Below are positions 23,641-31,845 of a stretch of DNA of 64,000 nucleotides, piece after piece. How positions within the stretch are numbered: the stretch's first letter is position 1; every line of letters begins with the position of its first letter. The stretch covers positions 1 through 64,000 of the forward strand of contig NZ_BDBQ01000047.1 of the NCBI RefSeq assembly GCF_001613065.1, written 5' to 3'. A program made the translations under genes and the position numbers. Source of the stretch: Nocardia miyunensis NBRC 108239. Lineage in GTDB: Bacteria > Actinomycetota > Actinomycetes > Mycobacteriales > Mycobacteriaceae. Below the pieces are notes generated by a model. It was not told the origin of the DNA. It did not search any database and worked only from the letters and a program-made list of their open reading frames with translations.

Positions 23641-24906
23641 CTACGACACCCACTTGCCGCCTGCTGCTGCGGTCCACTCGTCCTGGCCCTTGTAGTCGTA
23701 GAAGACCCACGCGCTCGAACCGACGGCCGGAGCGGCCGACGCGGCATCGAATTTCAGCGTCGGAGCGGCCATGAACACCGGGCCCTGGGAGGTGGCGAGA
23801 GCCTGTGAGATGGACTTCGCGTCGAGGCCGGCGGCGCCGATCTTGTTCATCGACTTGACCGCGAAGAGCAGGTTTCCGAAGGTCGTCGCGGCGGTGCCGA
23901 ACACGGTCGACTTGGGCTCGTAGGCCGACATCGCGGCGAGGTAGGCCTTCGTCTCGTCACTGGGCGGGTCGACGTTCGCCGCGGGCATGAGGGTGGTCAG
24001 TGCGTACGTCCACTTCGGCAGGTCACCCAGGGCCGCCTTGACCGAAGGGTCGATGCAGCCGGACAGACTGACCACGGGCGCCTTGACGCCGTACTGTTGC
24101 AGCGCCTGCGCGACTGTCGCGCAGCCGGACGTCGAGTTCTCCTCGAGCAGGATGGCATCCGCCTTCAGGGCCTGCGATGCGAGCACAGCGGAGGACAGGT
24201 CGGCAGAACCCGGCTGGTAGATCCCCGCGGTGACCGTGGCACCGGCCTTCTCGGCAGCGCTCTTGATCTGTCCGTACGCCGAGGTGTTGTAGGGGTTGTC
24301 CGGAGCGATGAAGGCGATTTTCTTCGCCTTGATGTCGCCGGTCAGATAGTTCACGATCGCCGGTTGCCCGAGTGGGCCCGCGGTCGTGTAGAAGGCGTTC
24401 TTCGCAGTCGTGTCCTCGGCGGACGCGGGAACTCCACCGAGAATCGGAACCGAGTCCGCGAGGAGTTGGTGCAGCGGCGCCCCGGCGGGACCGGCCGAAC
24501 CCGTCAGCACGATGCTGATGCCCTCGGTGTTGCGCATCTTCTGAGCACAGGTGAGTCCCTGCTCCTCGGTACTCGCGACAGTGCAGGAGACGACCTCGAG
24601 CGGATGCCCGTTGACACCACCGAGATGCTCGTTGACCAGCTTCACCGCCGCGTTGAAGCCCGATGTCGCTTCCGGAAGAGAGGTCGCACCACCCTCCTGG
24701 TTGACCCAGCCGATGCTGATCGGGCTCAACGAGTTGTCGGCCGGACCGGCCTTGGCGCCCACGTAGGCGAGGGCGCCGGACAGGTTGGCGTCGGTCAGCG
24801 CCGGGGCGGCCGCCGAGGAACTGCCGCCGTCGGAGCCGCACGCGGCGAGCGTTGCCGCCAGTGCCGCGATCGCCGCGAGGGCGGCGATCCTTGGTCGTTT
24901 GATCAC
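23641..24906 (-). CDS. Liv-type ABC transporter substrate-binding lipoprotein
   Basis: Extracytoplasmic binding protein of the branched-chain amino acid/aromatic acid (LivK, Leu/Ile/Val-binding) family, 421 residues. The lipoprotein signal ends in the lipobox LAAC at about residue 22. The mature fold begins near ISIGWVNQEGG, and carries typical segments FNAAVKLVNEHLGGVNGHPL and IALIAPDNPYN-like IAFIAPDNPYNTSAYGQ. Family members near aromatic or steroid catabolic genes often bind the aromatic acid or a side-chain acid, not amino acids. It lies 55 bases downstream of the fused ATPase gene. Confidence 0.9.
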   Translation of the reverse strand: MIKRPRIAALAAIAALAATLAACGSDGGSSSAAAPALTDANLSGALAYVGAKAGPADNSLSPISIGWVNQEGGATSLPEATSGFNAAVKLVNEHLGGVNGHPLEVVSCTVASTEEQGLTCAQKMRNTEGISIVLTGSAGPAGAPLHQLLADSVPILGGVPASAEDTTAKNAFYTTAGPLGQPAIVNYLTGDIKAKKIAFIAPDNPYNTSAYGQIKSAAEKAGATVTAGIYQPGSADLSSAVLASQALKADAILLEENSTSGCATVAQALQQYGVKAPVVSLSGCIDPSVKAALGDLPKWTYALTTLMPAANVDPPSDETKAYLAAMSAYEPKSTVFGTAATTFGNLLFAVKSMNKIGAAGLDAKSISQALATSQGPVFMAAPTLKFDAASAAPAVGSSAWVFYDYKGQDEWTAAAGGKWVS

Positions 24907-24961
24907 TGCTTTTCTACTTCCTGTTTCGATGGTTCGGGTACCGGTGCACGCTCGTTTCGAG

Positions 24962-26503
24962 CTAGAGCACGGCGGCGTCGGTGCTTCGCTCGCCGAGATA
25001 GCTCGCCATCAGCAGCCGCTCGTCCGCACGCAACTGGGCGGCGGTGCCACTGAGGATCGGCTCGCCGTGCGCGAGGACGTAGGCGCGGTCGGAGATCTGG
25101 AGGGCGAGGGGAACGTGCTGCTCGACGAGCAGGACGCCGGCGCCGGTCTCCTCGGCGTAGGTGCGGATGACGGGTAGCAGTTCCTGGACGATCACCGGGG
25201 CGAGGCCGTGGCTCAATTCGTCCAGGAGCAGGACCTTCGGCTTTCTGCTCAGGGCCAGCGACACCGCGAGCATCTGTTGCTCCCCGCCCGAGAGCAGGCC
25301 TGCCTTGCGGTCTTTCAGCCGGGTCAGGGCGGGGAAGTAGGCGAACGCGACGTCGATGTCGGATGTCTTGCCGGGCGTGCTGCGGAAGTGCTCGGCAACC
25401 GTGAGCGCGAAGAAGACCCCACGGTCCTCGGGCACATGCAGGAGTCCACGCTGGGGCAGATGATGCGGCTGCGCCTCGTGGATCGGCTCGCCGAGGAACC
25501 GCACCTGTCCGTCGAGTGCGCCGATGAGACGTGACACGGCCCGCAGGGTGGTGGTCTTTCCGGCGCCGTTCGGTCCGAGCAGGGCCACGACCTCGCCGCT
25601 GCGCACCTCGAGGTCGACGTTGCGCACCGCCGCATAACCGTTGTATCCGGCACTGAGATTCGAGAGTTCCAGCAGCACAGTCTGTTTCGCGGCTTCTGGG
25701 GTGGTCGACGAGACGCTCACCACCGTCTGTGCCGACTCGGCCGGGGCCTCGGCGTCGTCCGGCTCCTGAGTGGAGGTGCCCAAGTAGGCCTCCATCACGC
25801 CGGGATCGTTCTTGATCTCGTCCGGGGTGCCGACCGCGATCACCTGGCCGAAGTTCAGCACGACGATCTTGTCGCACACCGACATGACCAGGCCCATGTC
25901 GTGATCGACCAGGAGCATCGACTGGCCCGCTTCGGCGAGCCGAGAAATCTGTTTGCCGAATTTCTCGCTCTCGCTGGTGTCCAGGCCGGCGGCCGGTTCA
26001 TCGAGACATACGACCGCGGGGGAGCGCACCAGCGCGCGGGCGACGCCCACGAGCTTGCGCTGCCCGAGCGTGAGCTGGTCGGGCATGAGGGCCGCGAGGT
26101 GGCCGATGCCGAGCATCTCGAGGATCTCCTCGGCCGCGCCGTCCTTGGCGGGGATCCCGGTGAACAGCTCCTTGCCCATCGAGAGAGCGGTCTGCCCGAG
26201 CGGTACGGCGACGTTCTCCTGGACGGTGAGGTCCACGAACAGTTCGGCCGACTGGAATGTTCGCGCCATGCCGGCGCGGGCCCGCCGATGGGGGGACAGT
26301 CCGGAGATGTTCTTGCCGCCGAGAAACACCTCGCCTTTGCTGCGGGTGAAGCCGGTCAGCGCATCGATGCACGTCGTCTTGCCGGCGCCGTTGGGGCCGA
26401 TCAGGCCGACCAGTTCGCCGGGGCCGATGTCGAAGCTGACGTCCGACAGGGCGTGGACTCCTCCGTAATTCACCGAGAGGCCTTGGGCGGTCAATACACT
26501 CAT
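24962..26503 (-). CDS. Fused LivG-LivF ABC transporter ATPase
   Basis: Two ABC ATPase domains in a single 513-residue chain. Domain 1 (residues 1-245, LivG-like): Walker A GPNGAGKTT, the LivG segment GMARTFQSAELF, signature LTLGQRKLVGVARAL, Walker B VVCLDEPAAGLD. A Glu/Ala/Ser-rich linker (about 250-285) joins it to domain 2 (290-513, LivF-like): Walker A GPNGAGKTTT, signature LLSGGEQQMLAVS, Walker B LLLDELSHGLAP (Leu where Pro is usual). In most bacteria these are two separate proteins. The start at 26501-26503 overlaps the permease stop by four bases. It powers import of the ligand captured by the protein at 23641. Confidence 0.92.
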   Translation of the reverse strand: MSVLTAQGLSVNYGGVHALSDVSFDIGPGELVGLIGPNGAGKTTCIDALTGFTRSKGEVFLGGKNISGLSPHRRARAGMARTFQSAELFVDLTVQENVAVPLGQTALSMGKELFTGIPAKDGAAEEILEMLGIGHLAALMPDQLTLGQRKLVGVARALVRSPAVVCLDEPAAGLDTSESEKFGKQISRLAEAGQSMLLVDHDMGLVMSVCDKIVVLNFGQVIAVGTPDEIKNDPGVMEAYLGTSTQEPDDAEAPAESAQTVVSVSSTTPEAAKQTVLLELSNLSAGYNGYAAVRNVDLEVRSGEVVALLGPNGAGKTTTLRAVSRLIGALDGQVRFLGEPIHEAQPHHLPQRGLLHVPEDRGVFFALTVAEHFRSTPGKTSDIDVAFAYFPALTRLKDRKAGLLSGGEQQMLAVSLALSRKPKVLLLDELSHGLAPVIVQELLPVIRTYAEETGAGVLLVEQHVPLALQISDRAYVLAHGEPILSGTAAQLRADERLLMASYLGERSTDAAVL

Positions 26504-28575
26504 CGGGCCACTACTTCCTGCTTGCTCGGCTCGGCTTCGGGTTCGGCGGGCCGATCGGGACGCCACCTGTGGTAGGCCCAGACCGCGCCGTCGAAGATCC
26601 AGTTGAACGGCGGCGGGATCTTCTTGGAGCCCGGAGCGTTGACGATGCCGTCGGGTGTCTTGGTGACCATCAGCATCAGCAGCAGCCCGCCGACGGCGGC
26701 TTGCCAGGTGTCCGAGACGGGGATGACCAGGTTCACTACCAGGAAGCCGATTCCGCTCACGGCCATCACCGCGGCCATGAGCGCGCCACCGACGCTGCCG
26801 ACACCCGCGATGTAGGCGAAGGCCAGGAAGCTCAGGCCGCTGGCCAGCTCATATCGTTCCGTGGACACCGAACTGAAGTTGTATGCGTAGAGCACGCCGG
26901 CGATGCCCGCGACCGCTGCCGACAACGCGAACGCGGTGATCTTCACCGCGGGGACGCTGAGGGTCGCCGATGCCGCCGCACGTTCGTTGCCGCGGACCGC
27001 GAGCATCCATTTGCCCAGGTGACTGCGTCTCAAGTTGACCACCAGCAGGCCCACGACGAGCGCGACGACCACACAGAAGAAGCCGAAGACCGGGCTCGGG
27101 GGTTTGCCGTCGCCGATCGGGAACGAAGCGTTGGTCCCGAAGTGGATGCCGAACAGCGACGGCTGCTCGACCGGGTCACCCTGGGGCCTGGCGCCCCACG
27201 CGGAGTTCCCGAAGCCGAAATTGCCGATGGCGACGGCGACGGCGATGGTCAGGATTGCCAGGTTGACCCCTCGGACGCGCAGCGCCGGGACAGCGAGCAG
27301 CGTGCCCACCACGGTCGCGACGATGACGGCGATGATCGGCCCGAACGGGAAACCCAGGCCCCACTCGACACAGACCCGGCTGGTGATCAGGCCGGAGATT
27401 CCGGCGAATGCGAGCTGAGCCACCGAGAGTTGGCCGACATAGCCGACGAGGATGGTGAACGGCAGGACCGTCACGAAGGCGATCACCGAGGTGATCAGGG
27501 ATTGGCGGGCGCCGACGACGAATGTGAGGAGCAGGACGACCGCGACCGCGGCGATCAGCGCGGTCCGTCCCGCGTTTTTCGGCAGGGGGGAGCGCGGCAG
27601 TCGCTCGGCGATCAGTGCGCCGCGTTGGGGCAGACTCTTTCCGCGCGTCAGGAGCGTGACGATGATGACGAGGAGGATCAGCACGTCCGCGATGCCTTGG
27701 ATCGGGACGCCGTGCGAGGTCGGGAACCACGTCATGGTCTGCAGGTAGGTGATGATCGACTCGCCCATGCCGATGAGCACACCGGCCGTGGCCGCTACGC
27801 CGAACGACGTGAAGCCCGCGATGAGGGCCGCCGCGAGAGCCGGGACGATCGACAGGGTGATGGTGCTCGAGTCGAGTTTGATCAGCGGCGCGACGATGAT
27901 GCCGAGGAAGCCGACGAGCGTGAACGCCAGAGTCGTGTTGATGAGCGACAGGCGGTTGGGCGAGTGGCCGTGGAGCAGGGCTGATTGCTCGTTCTCGGCT
28001 GCCGCGCGTGTCGCGAGTCCGAACCGTGTCCGCCGGTAGATCACGATCAGCGGCACGGTGACCGCGGCGACGATGCCCAGCAGGATGAATCGGTTGATGG
28101 AGACCGGGGTGTCCCCGATCGTCACCGAATGATCGATTCCGGGAAGGACGGGCGTTCCCAGCTGCGCGGTCGAACCGAAGTGCAGAACTACGAGCGCCTG
28201 GATCGCCACCATCATGCCCACCGTCGCGATGAGCTTGCTCATGGCCGGTGCGTTCCGCAGCGGACGGAAGATGATCACGTCGAACAGGGCGCCGATCGCC
28301 GCGCAGAACAGGAGCGTCACGACGAGCGCGGGGACGAGCCCCCATGGACCTCCGAGTTTTATGTGGTCGAAGCCCGCGATGGGCGGCAGGAAGATCACGC
28401 CCTGACCGCGTAGCCCGTAGAAGAAGTACGCGCTCAACGTGGCGACGGCTCCGAGGCCCACGTTGATGGCACCGCATCCGCGGTAGTTGAGGACGACACC
28501 GAGCGCGAGCCCTGCGATGAGGGCACCGCTGGCCGACCCGTTGAATGCGAACGCGAGAAGTTCTCCCACGGGCAT
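26500..28575 (-). CDS. Fused LivH-LivM ABC transporter permease
   Basis: One 691-residue polytopic membrane protein containing both Liv permeases. Residues 1-310 resemble LivH (INVGLGAVATLSAYF near residue 40; ENEQSALLHGHSPNRL near 205). A cytoplasmic linker with GKSLPQRGAL follows at about 310-340. Residues 345-655 resemble LivM (GYVGQLSVAQLAFAGISG near 385; AVRGNERAAASATLS near 540). A hydrophilic tail ends the chain. About fifteen hydrophobic helices can be counted. It is the first gene of the transporter operon and diverges from the CoA-transferase gene. Confidence 0.92.
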   Translation of the reverse strand: MPVGELLAFAFNGSASGALIAGLALGVVLNYRGCGAINVGLGAVATLSAYFFYGLRGQGVIFLPPIAGFDHIKLGGPWGLVPALVVTLLFCAAIGALFDVIIFRPLRNAPAMSKLIATVGMMVAIQALVVLHFGSTAQLGTPVLPGIDHSVTIGDTPVSINRFILLGIVAAVTVPLIVIYRRTRFGLATRAAAENEQSALLHGHSPNRLSLINTTLAFTLVGFLGIIVAPLIKLDSSTITLSIVPALAAALIAGFTSFGVAATAGVLIGMGESIITYLQTMTWFPTSHGVPIQGIADVLILLVIIVTLLTRGKSLPQRGALIAERLPRSPLPKNAGRTALIAAVAVVLLLTFVVGARQSLITSVIAFVTVLPFTILVGYVGQLSVAQLAFAGISGLITSRVCVEWGLGFPFGPIIAVIVATVVGTLLAVPALRVRGVNLAILTIAVAVAIGNFGFGNSAWGARPQGDPVEQPSLFGIHFGTNASFPIGDGKPPSPVFGFFCVVVALVVGLLVVNLRRSHLGKWMLAVRGNERAAASATLSVPAVKITAFALSAAVAGIAGVLYAYNFSSVSTERYELASGLSFLAFAYIAGVGSVGGALMAAVMAVSGIGFLVVNLVIPVSDTWQAAVGGLLLMLMVTKTPDGIVNAPGSKKIPPPFNWIFDGAVWAYHRWRPDRPAEPEAEPSKQEVVAR

Positions 28576-28601
28576 CTCCTTCGAGACTGGGCTGGATCTA
28601 T

Positions 28602-28618
28602 GACTTCACGTCGAAGTC
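28602..28618. promoter_or_regulatory. Palindrome upstream of the Liv transporter operon
   Basis: GACTTC-ACGTC-GAAGTC, a perfect 6-5-6 inverted repeat 27 bases before the permease start codon. The position suits an operator or leader hairpin. It differs from the TTCYA-N6-GGAA palindrome found in the same intergenic region. Confidence 0.4.
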
Positions 28619-28768
28619 GTGAGACTGGAATGGCCGAAGGCGAGATTTGTAATACTTCCACTTCTTAGACCCGGAAGATCTGCATGTCAACAGCTCCAAA
28701 TCAAATGTAAGACATTCACCCGGCAAGACGGCCGACTTGTCCACTGGGCATCGTGGATCACATGTGTA

Positions 28769-28783
28769 TTCTACTAGGAGGAA
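28769..28783. promoter_or_regulatory. TTCYA-N6-GGAA operator, copy 1
   Basis: TTCTACTAGGAGGAA, lying 35-49 bases before the CoA-transferase start. It shares the 15-bp architecture and nine fixed positions with copies at 42376, 47313 and 47381. The similarity to the 47313 copy extends over about 26 bases on both flanks. Confidence 0.55.
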
Positions 28784-28817
28784 TCTCATTCCGGAACTGT
28801 GGAAGGTTGTGCACGGG

Positions 28818-30224
28818 ATGGACAAGGTTGTCGCCTCGCTGGATGAGGCTGTCGCGGACATCGGCGATGGGTCGGTGGTCGGTTTCGCCGGTTTCGGGTT
28901 GTTGCACGGCTATCCCGTGAGCCTCCTGCACGCGTTGCGGCGTCGCGGGAGCCGTGAACTCACGCTGGTGTGCAACTCGCTGGGCGCGGGCCGGGACGTC
29001 CGGATGGAGTTGATCGAGGAAGGCCAGGTCAGCAAGCTCATCGCGGCCTTCTCGTCGAGACCGGGGCAACGGTCGGTGGCCGAGGACCTGATCGACGCCG
29101 GCAAGCTCGACGTCGAGCTCGTGCCCCAGGGCATCCTCGTCGAGCGGTGCCGGGCCGCCGCCGCGGGCGTGCCCGCCTTCTTCACCGCGGTCGGCGCCGA
29201 CACGGTTCTGGCCGAAGGCAAGGAGACGCGCTCGTTCGGGGACCGGCCCCACGTACTCGAGACCGCGCTGCCGCTGGACTACGCCCTGCTGCGCGGATGG
29301 AAGGCCGACACCGCGGGCAACGTGGTCTTCCGGGGAGCCGCGCAGAATCTCAATCCGAGCTTCGCCAAGGCCGCGGAATGCGCGATCGTCGAGGTGGAGG
29401 ATATCGTCGAGCCGGGGGAGCTGGCCCCCGGAGACATCGATCTGCCGGGGATCTGGGTGTCGCGCGTCGTACGTGCCACCGAACGGGTTTCGGTGGCGGA
29501 GCTCGCGGCAGGCGCCGCCGCCCGGCGCCGGGCGCCGGATTCGGCCAGGGTCTACTTCGACAAGACGGCGCTCACTCGCGAGGGGATCGCCCGTCGGGCC
29601 GCTCGGCTGCTACACGAAGGCGCGTACGCCAACCTCGGGACGGGGATGCCCACGATGGTGTCCAACCATCTCCATGGGCGAGACGTCACCCTGCACGCGG
29701 AGAACGGTTTTCTCGGCTACGGCGGGCTGGTCTCCGGGGATGACATCGATCCCGACGTCTACAACGCGGCCAGCCAGTTCGTCGCGGTGAACTCGGGGGC
29801 CAGCTTCTTCGACAGCGTGGAGTCGTTCGAGATGGCGCGGTCGGGCAAGCTCGACGCGGTGGTCCTGGGCGCCTACCAGGTGGATCAGGACGCCAATCTG
29901 GCGAACTGGACCACCCCGGCGCAGTCGGGTGGCGGCATCGGCGGGGCGATGGACCTGGTCAGCGGCGCGAAGCAGCTGATCATCGTGATGGAACACCAGG
30001 ACAGCAGGGGACGGCCGAAATTGGTGCGGCACTGCGACTATCCGCTCACCGGCGCGCACTGCGTCGACGTGGTGGTGACCGATCTGGCGTTGCTCGTCCG
30101 CAGGGATGGCGAATTCTGGCTCGACGAGGTCGCTCCCGGCTTCACGCCCGAGGAAGTCCTGTCGCTCACCGACATGGATGTCCGCGTCTCCCCGGATGTC
30201 GTCGAGATGGAGCCGGCGGAATGA
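28818..30224 (+). CDS. Fused alpha-beta 3-oxoacid (SCOT-type) CoA-transferase
   Basis: Class I CoA-transferase with both subunits in one 468-residue chain. The A half has GFAGFGLLHGYPVSLLHALR near residue 25, and the B half begins near TREGIARRAARLLHEGAYANLG (about 255). The catalytic Glu is in HAENGFLGYGG (about residue 295), the ENGxxG signature of SCOT-type enzymes; further B-subunit marks are LANWTTP and GGIGGAMDLVSGAK. It should move CoA between an acid (such as succinate) and a 3-oxo acid of the pathway. IpdAB, a ring-opening relative in steroid degradation, consists of two separate chains and is a less likely equivalent. The ATG at 28818 is preceded by GGAAGG. Confidence 0.88.
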   Translation: MDKVVASLDEAVADIGDGSVVGFAGFGLLHGYPVSLLHALRRRGSRELTLVCNSLGAGRDVRMELIEEGQVSKLIAAFSSRPGQRSVAEDLIDAGKLDVELVPQGILVERCRAAAAGVPAFFTAVGADTVLAEGKETRSFGDRPHVLETALPLDYALLRGWKADTAGNVVFRGAAQNLNPSFAKAAECAIVEVEDIVEPGELAPGDIDLPGIWVSRVVRATERVSVAELAAGAAARRRAPDSARVYFDKTALTREGIARRAARLLHEGAYANLGTGMPTMVSNHLHGRDVTLHAENGFLGYGGLVSGDDIDPDVYNAASQFVAVNSGASFFDSVESFEMARSGKLDAVVLGAYQVDQDANLANWTTPAQSGGGIGGAMDLVSGAKQLIIVMEHQDSRGRPKLVRHCDYPLTGAHCVDVVVTDLALLVRRDGEFWLDEVAPGFTPEEVLSLTDMDVRVSPDVVEMEPAE

Positions 30225-31378
30225 GCATCAAGGACACCGCCCGCATCGTCGGGGCATTCGAACATCCGGGCAGAAAGATGCCCGGCAAGAGCGTCGCGCA
30301 GATCCACGCCGAGGCGTGCCACGGTGCGCTCGCCGACGCCGGACTGCCGATGTCGGAGGTCGACGGGCTGTTCGCGGTCGGCGGCGACATGCGAATGCCC
30401 GGCATGGCACTCGCCGAGTACCTCGGCCTGACCGAACTGCGTCATATCGACACCACGATGACCGGTGGCTCGTCACCGGTCGCCATGCTCGGTCACGCGG
30501 CGATGGCGATCGCCACGGGGCGATGCCGGGTCGCACTCCTCACGCTGGCCAACCGGCCGCGCTCGGCGAAGGCCCTGGCCGATGGCGCCGATGTGCCCGA
30601 CATCCCGTTCGAACAGCCCTACGGGAGCAAGACGACCGCCCTCTACGCACTCGCCGCGCAGCGGCACATGTACGAATTCGGTACCACCGGTGCGCAATTG
30701 GCGGAGATCAAGGTGGCGGCGGCGCACCACGCGCAGCACAACCCGCATGCGTTGCTGCGGAATCCGGTGACGGTCGACGAGGTGCTCATGTCACCGATGG
30801 TCAGTGATCCGCTGCACCGGCTGGATTGCTGCGTCGTATCCGATGGCGGAGGTGCGGTCGTGCTGGTGAGCCCGGAGCTCGCCCGTGATCTGCCGCGCCG
30901 GAGTGTGCGGCTGCTCGGCGCCGCGGAAACGGTGCGGCACACCGACAACGGGAGAATTGATCTGACCACCACGGCCGCGTCATCGACCGGTCCGCGGGCA
31001 TTCGACGAGGCCGGTGTCGCGCCGGGCGATATCGACTATGCCTCCATCTACGACTCGTTCACCATCACCGTGCTCGAGACGATCGAAGATCTCGGTTTCT
31101 GCGCGAAAGGCCAGGGCGGCAAATTCGTGGCCGACGGCGCGCTGCGGGCGCCGTACGGACGCCTTCCCGTCAACACCGATGGGGGCGGCCTGTGCAACAA
31201 CCATCCGGGTATGGGCGGCATGAGCAAGATCGTCGAGGCGACGCGTCAGTTGCGGGGCGAAGCGGCCCCGCAGGTACAAGTGCCGGATTGCGGACTGGCA
31301 CTGGTCCACGGCAGCGGCGGCCGACTCGGTAGCCGCCATGTCGGCGCGACCGCCATCCTCGCCGGAGAGGACGCCTGA
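30221..31378 (+). CDS. Thiolase-fold lipid-transfer-like protein (Ltp2/SCP2 type) lacking the usual Cys
   Basis: A 385-residue member of the SCP2-thiolase group. Where thiolases carry the nucleophilic Cys this protein has TTMTGGSSPVAML (about residues 79-91), with no Cys. The later elements are present: YASIYDSFTITVLETIE (about 270) and GGGLCNNHPGMGG (about 325), with HGSGG before the C-terminus. Ltp2-type steroid aldolases also lack the Cys and work with a DUF35 partner; the next gene, overlapping by one base, encodes just such a partner. A retro-aldol or related C-C cleaving role is therefore inferred. The start overlaps the CoA-transferase stop by four bases. Confidence 0.85.
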   Translation: MSIKDTARIVGAFEHPGRKMPGKSVAQIHAEACHGALADAGLPMSEVDGLFAVGGDMRMPGMALAEYLGLTELRHIDTTMTGGSSPVAMLGHAAMAIATGRCRVALLTLANRPRSAKALADGADVPDIPFEQPYGSKTTALYALAAQRHMYEFGTTGAQLAEIKVAAAHHAQHNPHALLRNPVTVDEVLMSPMVSDPLHRLDCCVVSDGGGAVVLVSPELARDLPRRSVRLLGAAETVRHTDNGRIDLTTTAASSTGPRAFDEAGVAPGDIDYASIYDSFTITVLETIEDLGFCAKGQGGKFVADGALRAPYGRLPVNTDGGGLCNNHPGMGGMSKIVEATRQLRGEAAPQVQVPDCGLALVHGSGGRLGSRHVGATAILAGEDA

Positions 31379-31806
31379 TGACCACGACACTGCCGTCCCC
31401 CGCGCCCGCGATAACCGAGGAGACCCGTCCCTACTGGGAGGCCGCCGCCGCCGGCCAATTGACGCTGCCCCGATGCGGGAGTTGTTCGACCGTCATCTGG
31501 TACCCGAGAGGTTTCTGTCCGGAGTGCCAGGCCACCGACGTCGAGTGGTTCGAGGCCTCGGGGCGAGGCGTCGTGTACAGCTACACGATCAGCCGCCGGG
31601 GCCGTGCACACAACCCGGCGTTCGCCGAGGCCCCCGAGGTGGTGCTCGCCTATGTCGAACTCGCCGAGGGGCCCCGGGTCATGACGAACGTCGTCGATTG
31701 CGCCGAAGCGGATCTCCGGTGCGGGCTGCCGGTACACGTCGTCTTCCATCCGACGGACGACGGGAAGGGCGCTCTTGTTCGATTCGCTCCCGACCCGGCC
31801 GAGTGA
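31378..31806 (+). CDS. DUF35 OB-fold / zinc-ribbon partner protein
   Basis: A 142-residue protein with a rubredoxin-like zinc ribbon (CGSCSTVIWYPRGFCPEC: two CX2C knuckles, about residues 33-50) and an OB-fold (about 60-135). DUF35 proteins bind acyl-CoA and form complexes with thiolase-fold enzymes or with MaoC-type hydratases. Here it is fused in translation (one-base overlap TGATG) to the Ltp2-like gene, so a two-protein complex is likely. Its stop codon lies inside the terminator hairpin 31794-31835. Confidence 0.9.
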   Translation: MTTTLPSPAPAITEETRPYWEAAAAGQLTLPRCGSCSTVIWYPRGFCPECQATDVEWFEASGRGVVYSYTISRRGRAHNPAFAEAPEVVLAYVELAEGPRVMTNVVDCAEADLRCGLPVHVVFHPTDDGKGALVRFAPDPAE

Positions 31807-31835
31807 TCGCCCGTCGCACGGGCCACTCGGCCGGG
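31794..31835. terminator. Bidirectional terminator between convergent operons
   Basis: Compound hairpin: outer 12-bp stem (31794-31805 with 31824-31835), a 3-base bulge ATC, inner 6-bp stem (31809-31814 with 31818-31823) and loop CGC. It overlaps the last four codons of the DUF35 gene and ends ten bases before the stop codon of the opposing CoA-transferase gene, so it can serve both. Confidence 0.8.
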
Positions 31836-31845
31836 CGGGAACGCC

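Noticed and set aside
28640..28735. A fifth copy of the TTCYA-N6-GGAA palindrome near TTCCACTTCTTAGACCCGG
   Set aside because: Only one half-site matches; the distance to the next GGAA is 21 bases overall, where the other sites measure 15.
28818..30224. IpdAB-type ring hydrolase identity for the CoA-transferase
   Set aside because: IpdA and IpdB are separate chains, and the protein here keeps the SCOT-type ENG Glu signature, so a true CoA-transferase is more likely.
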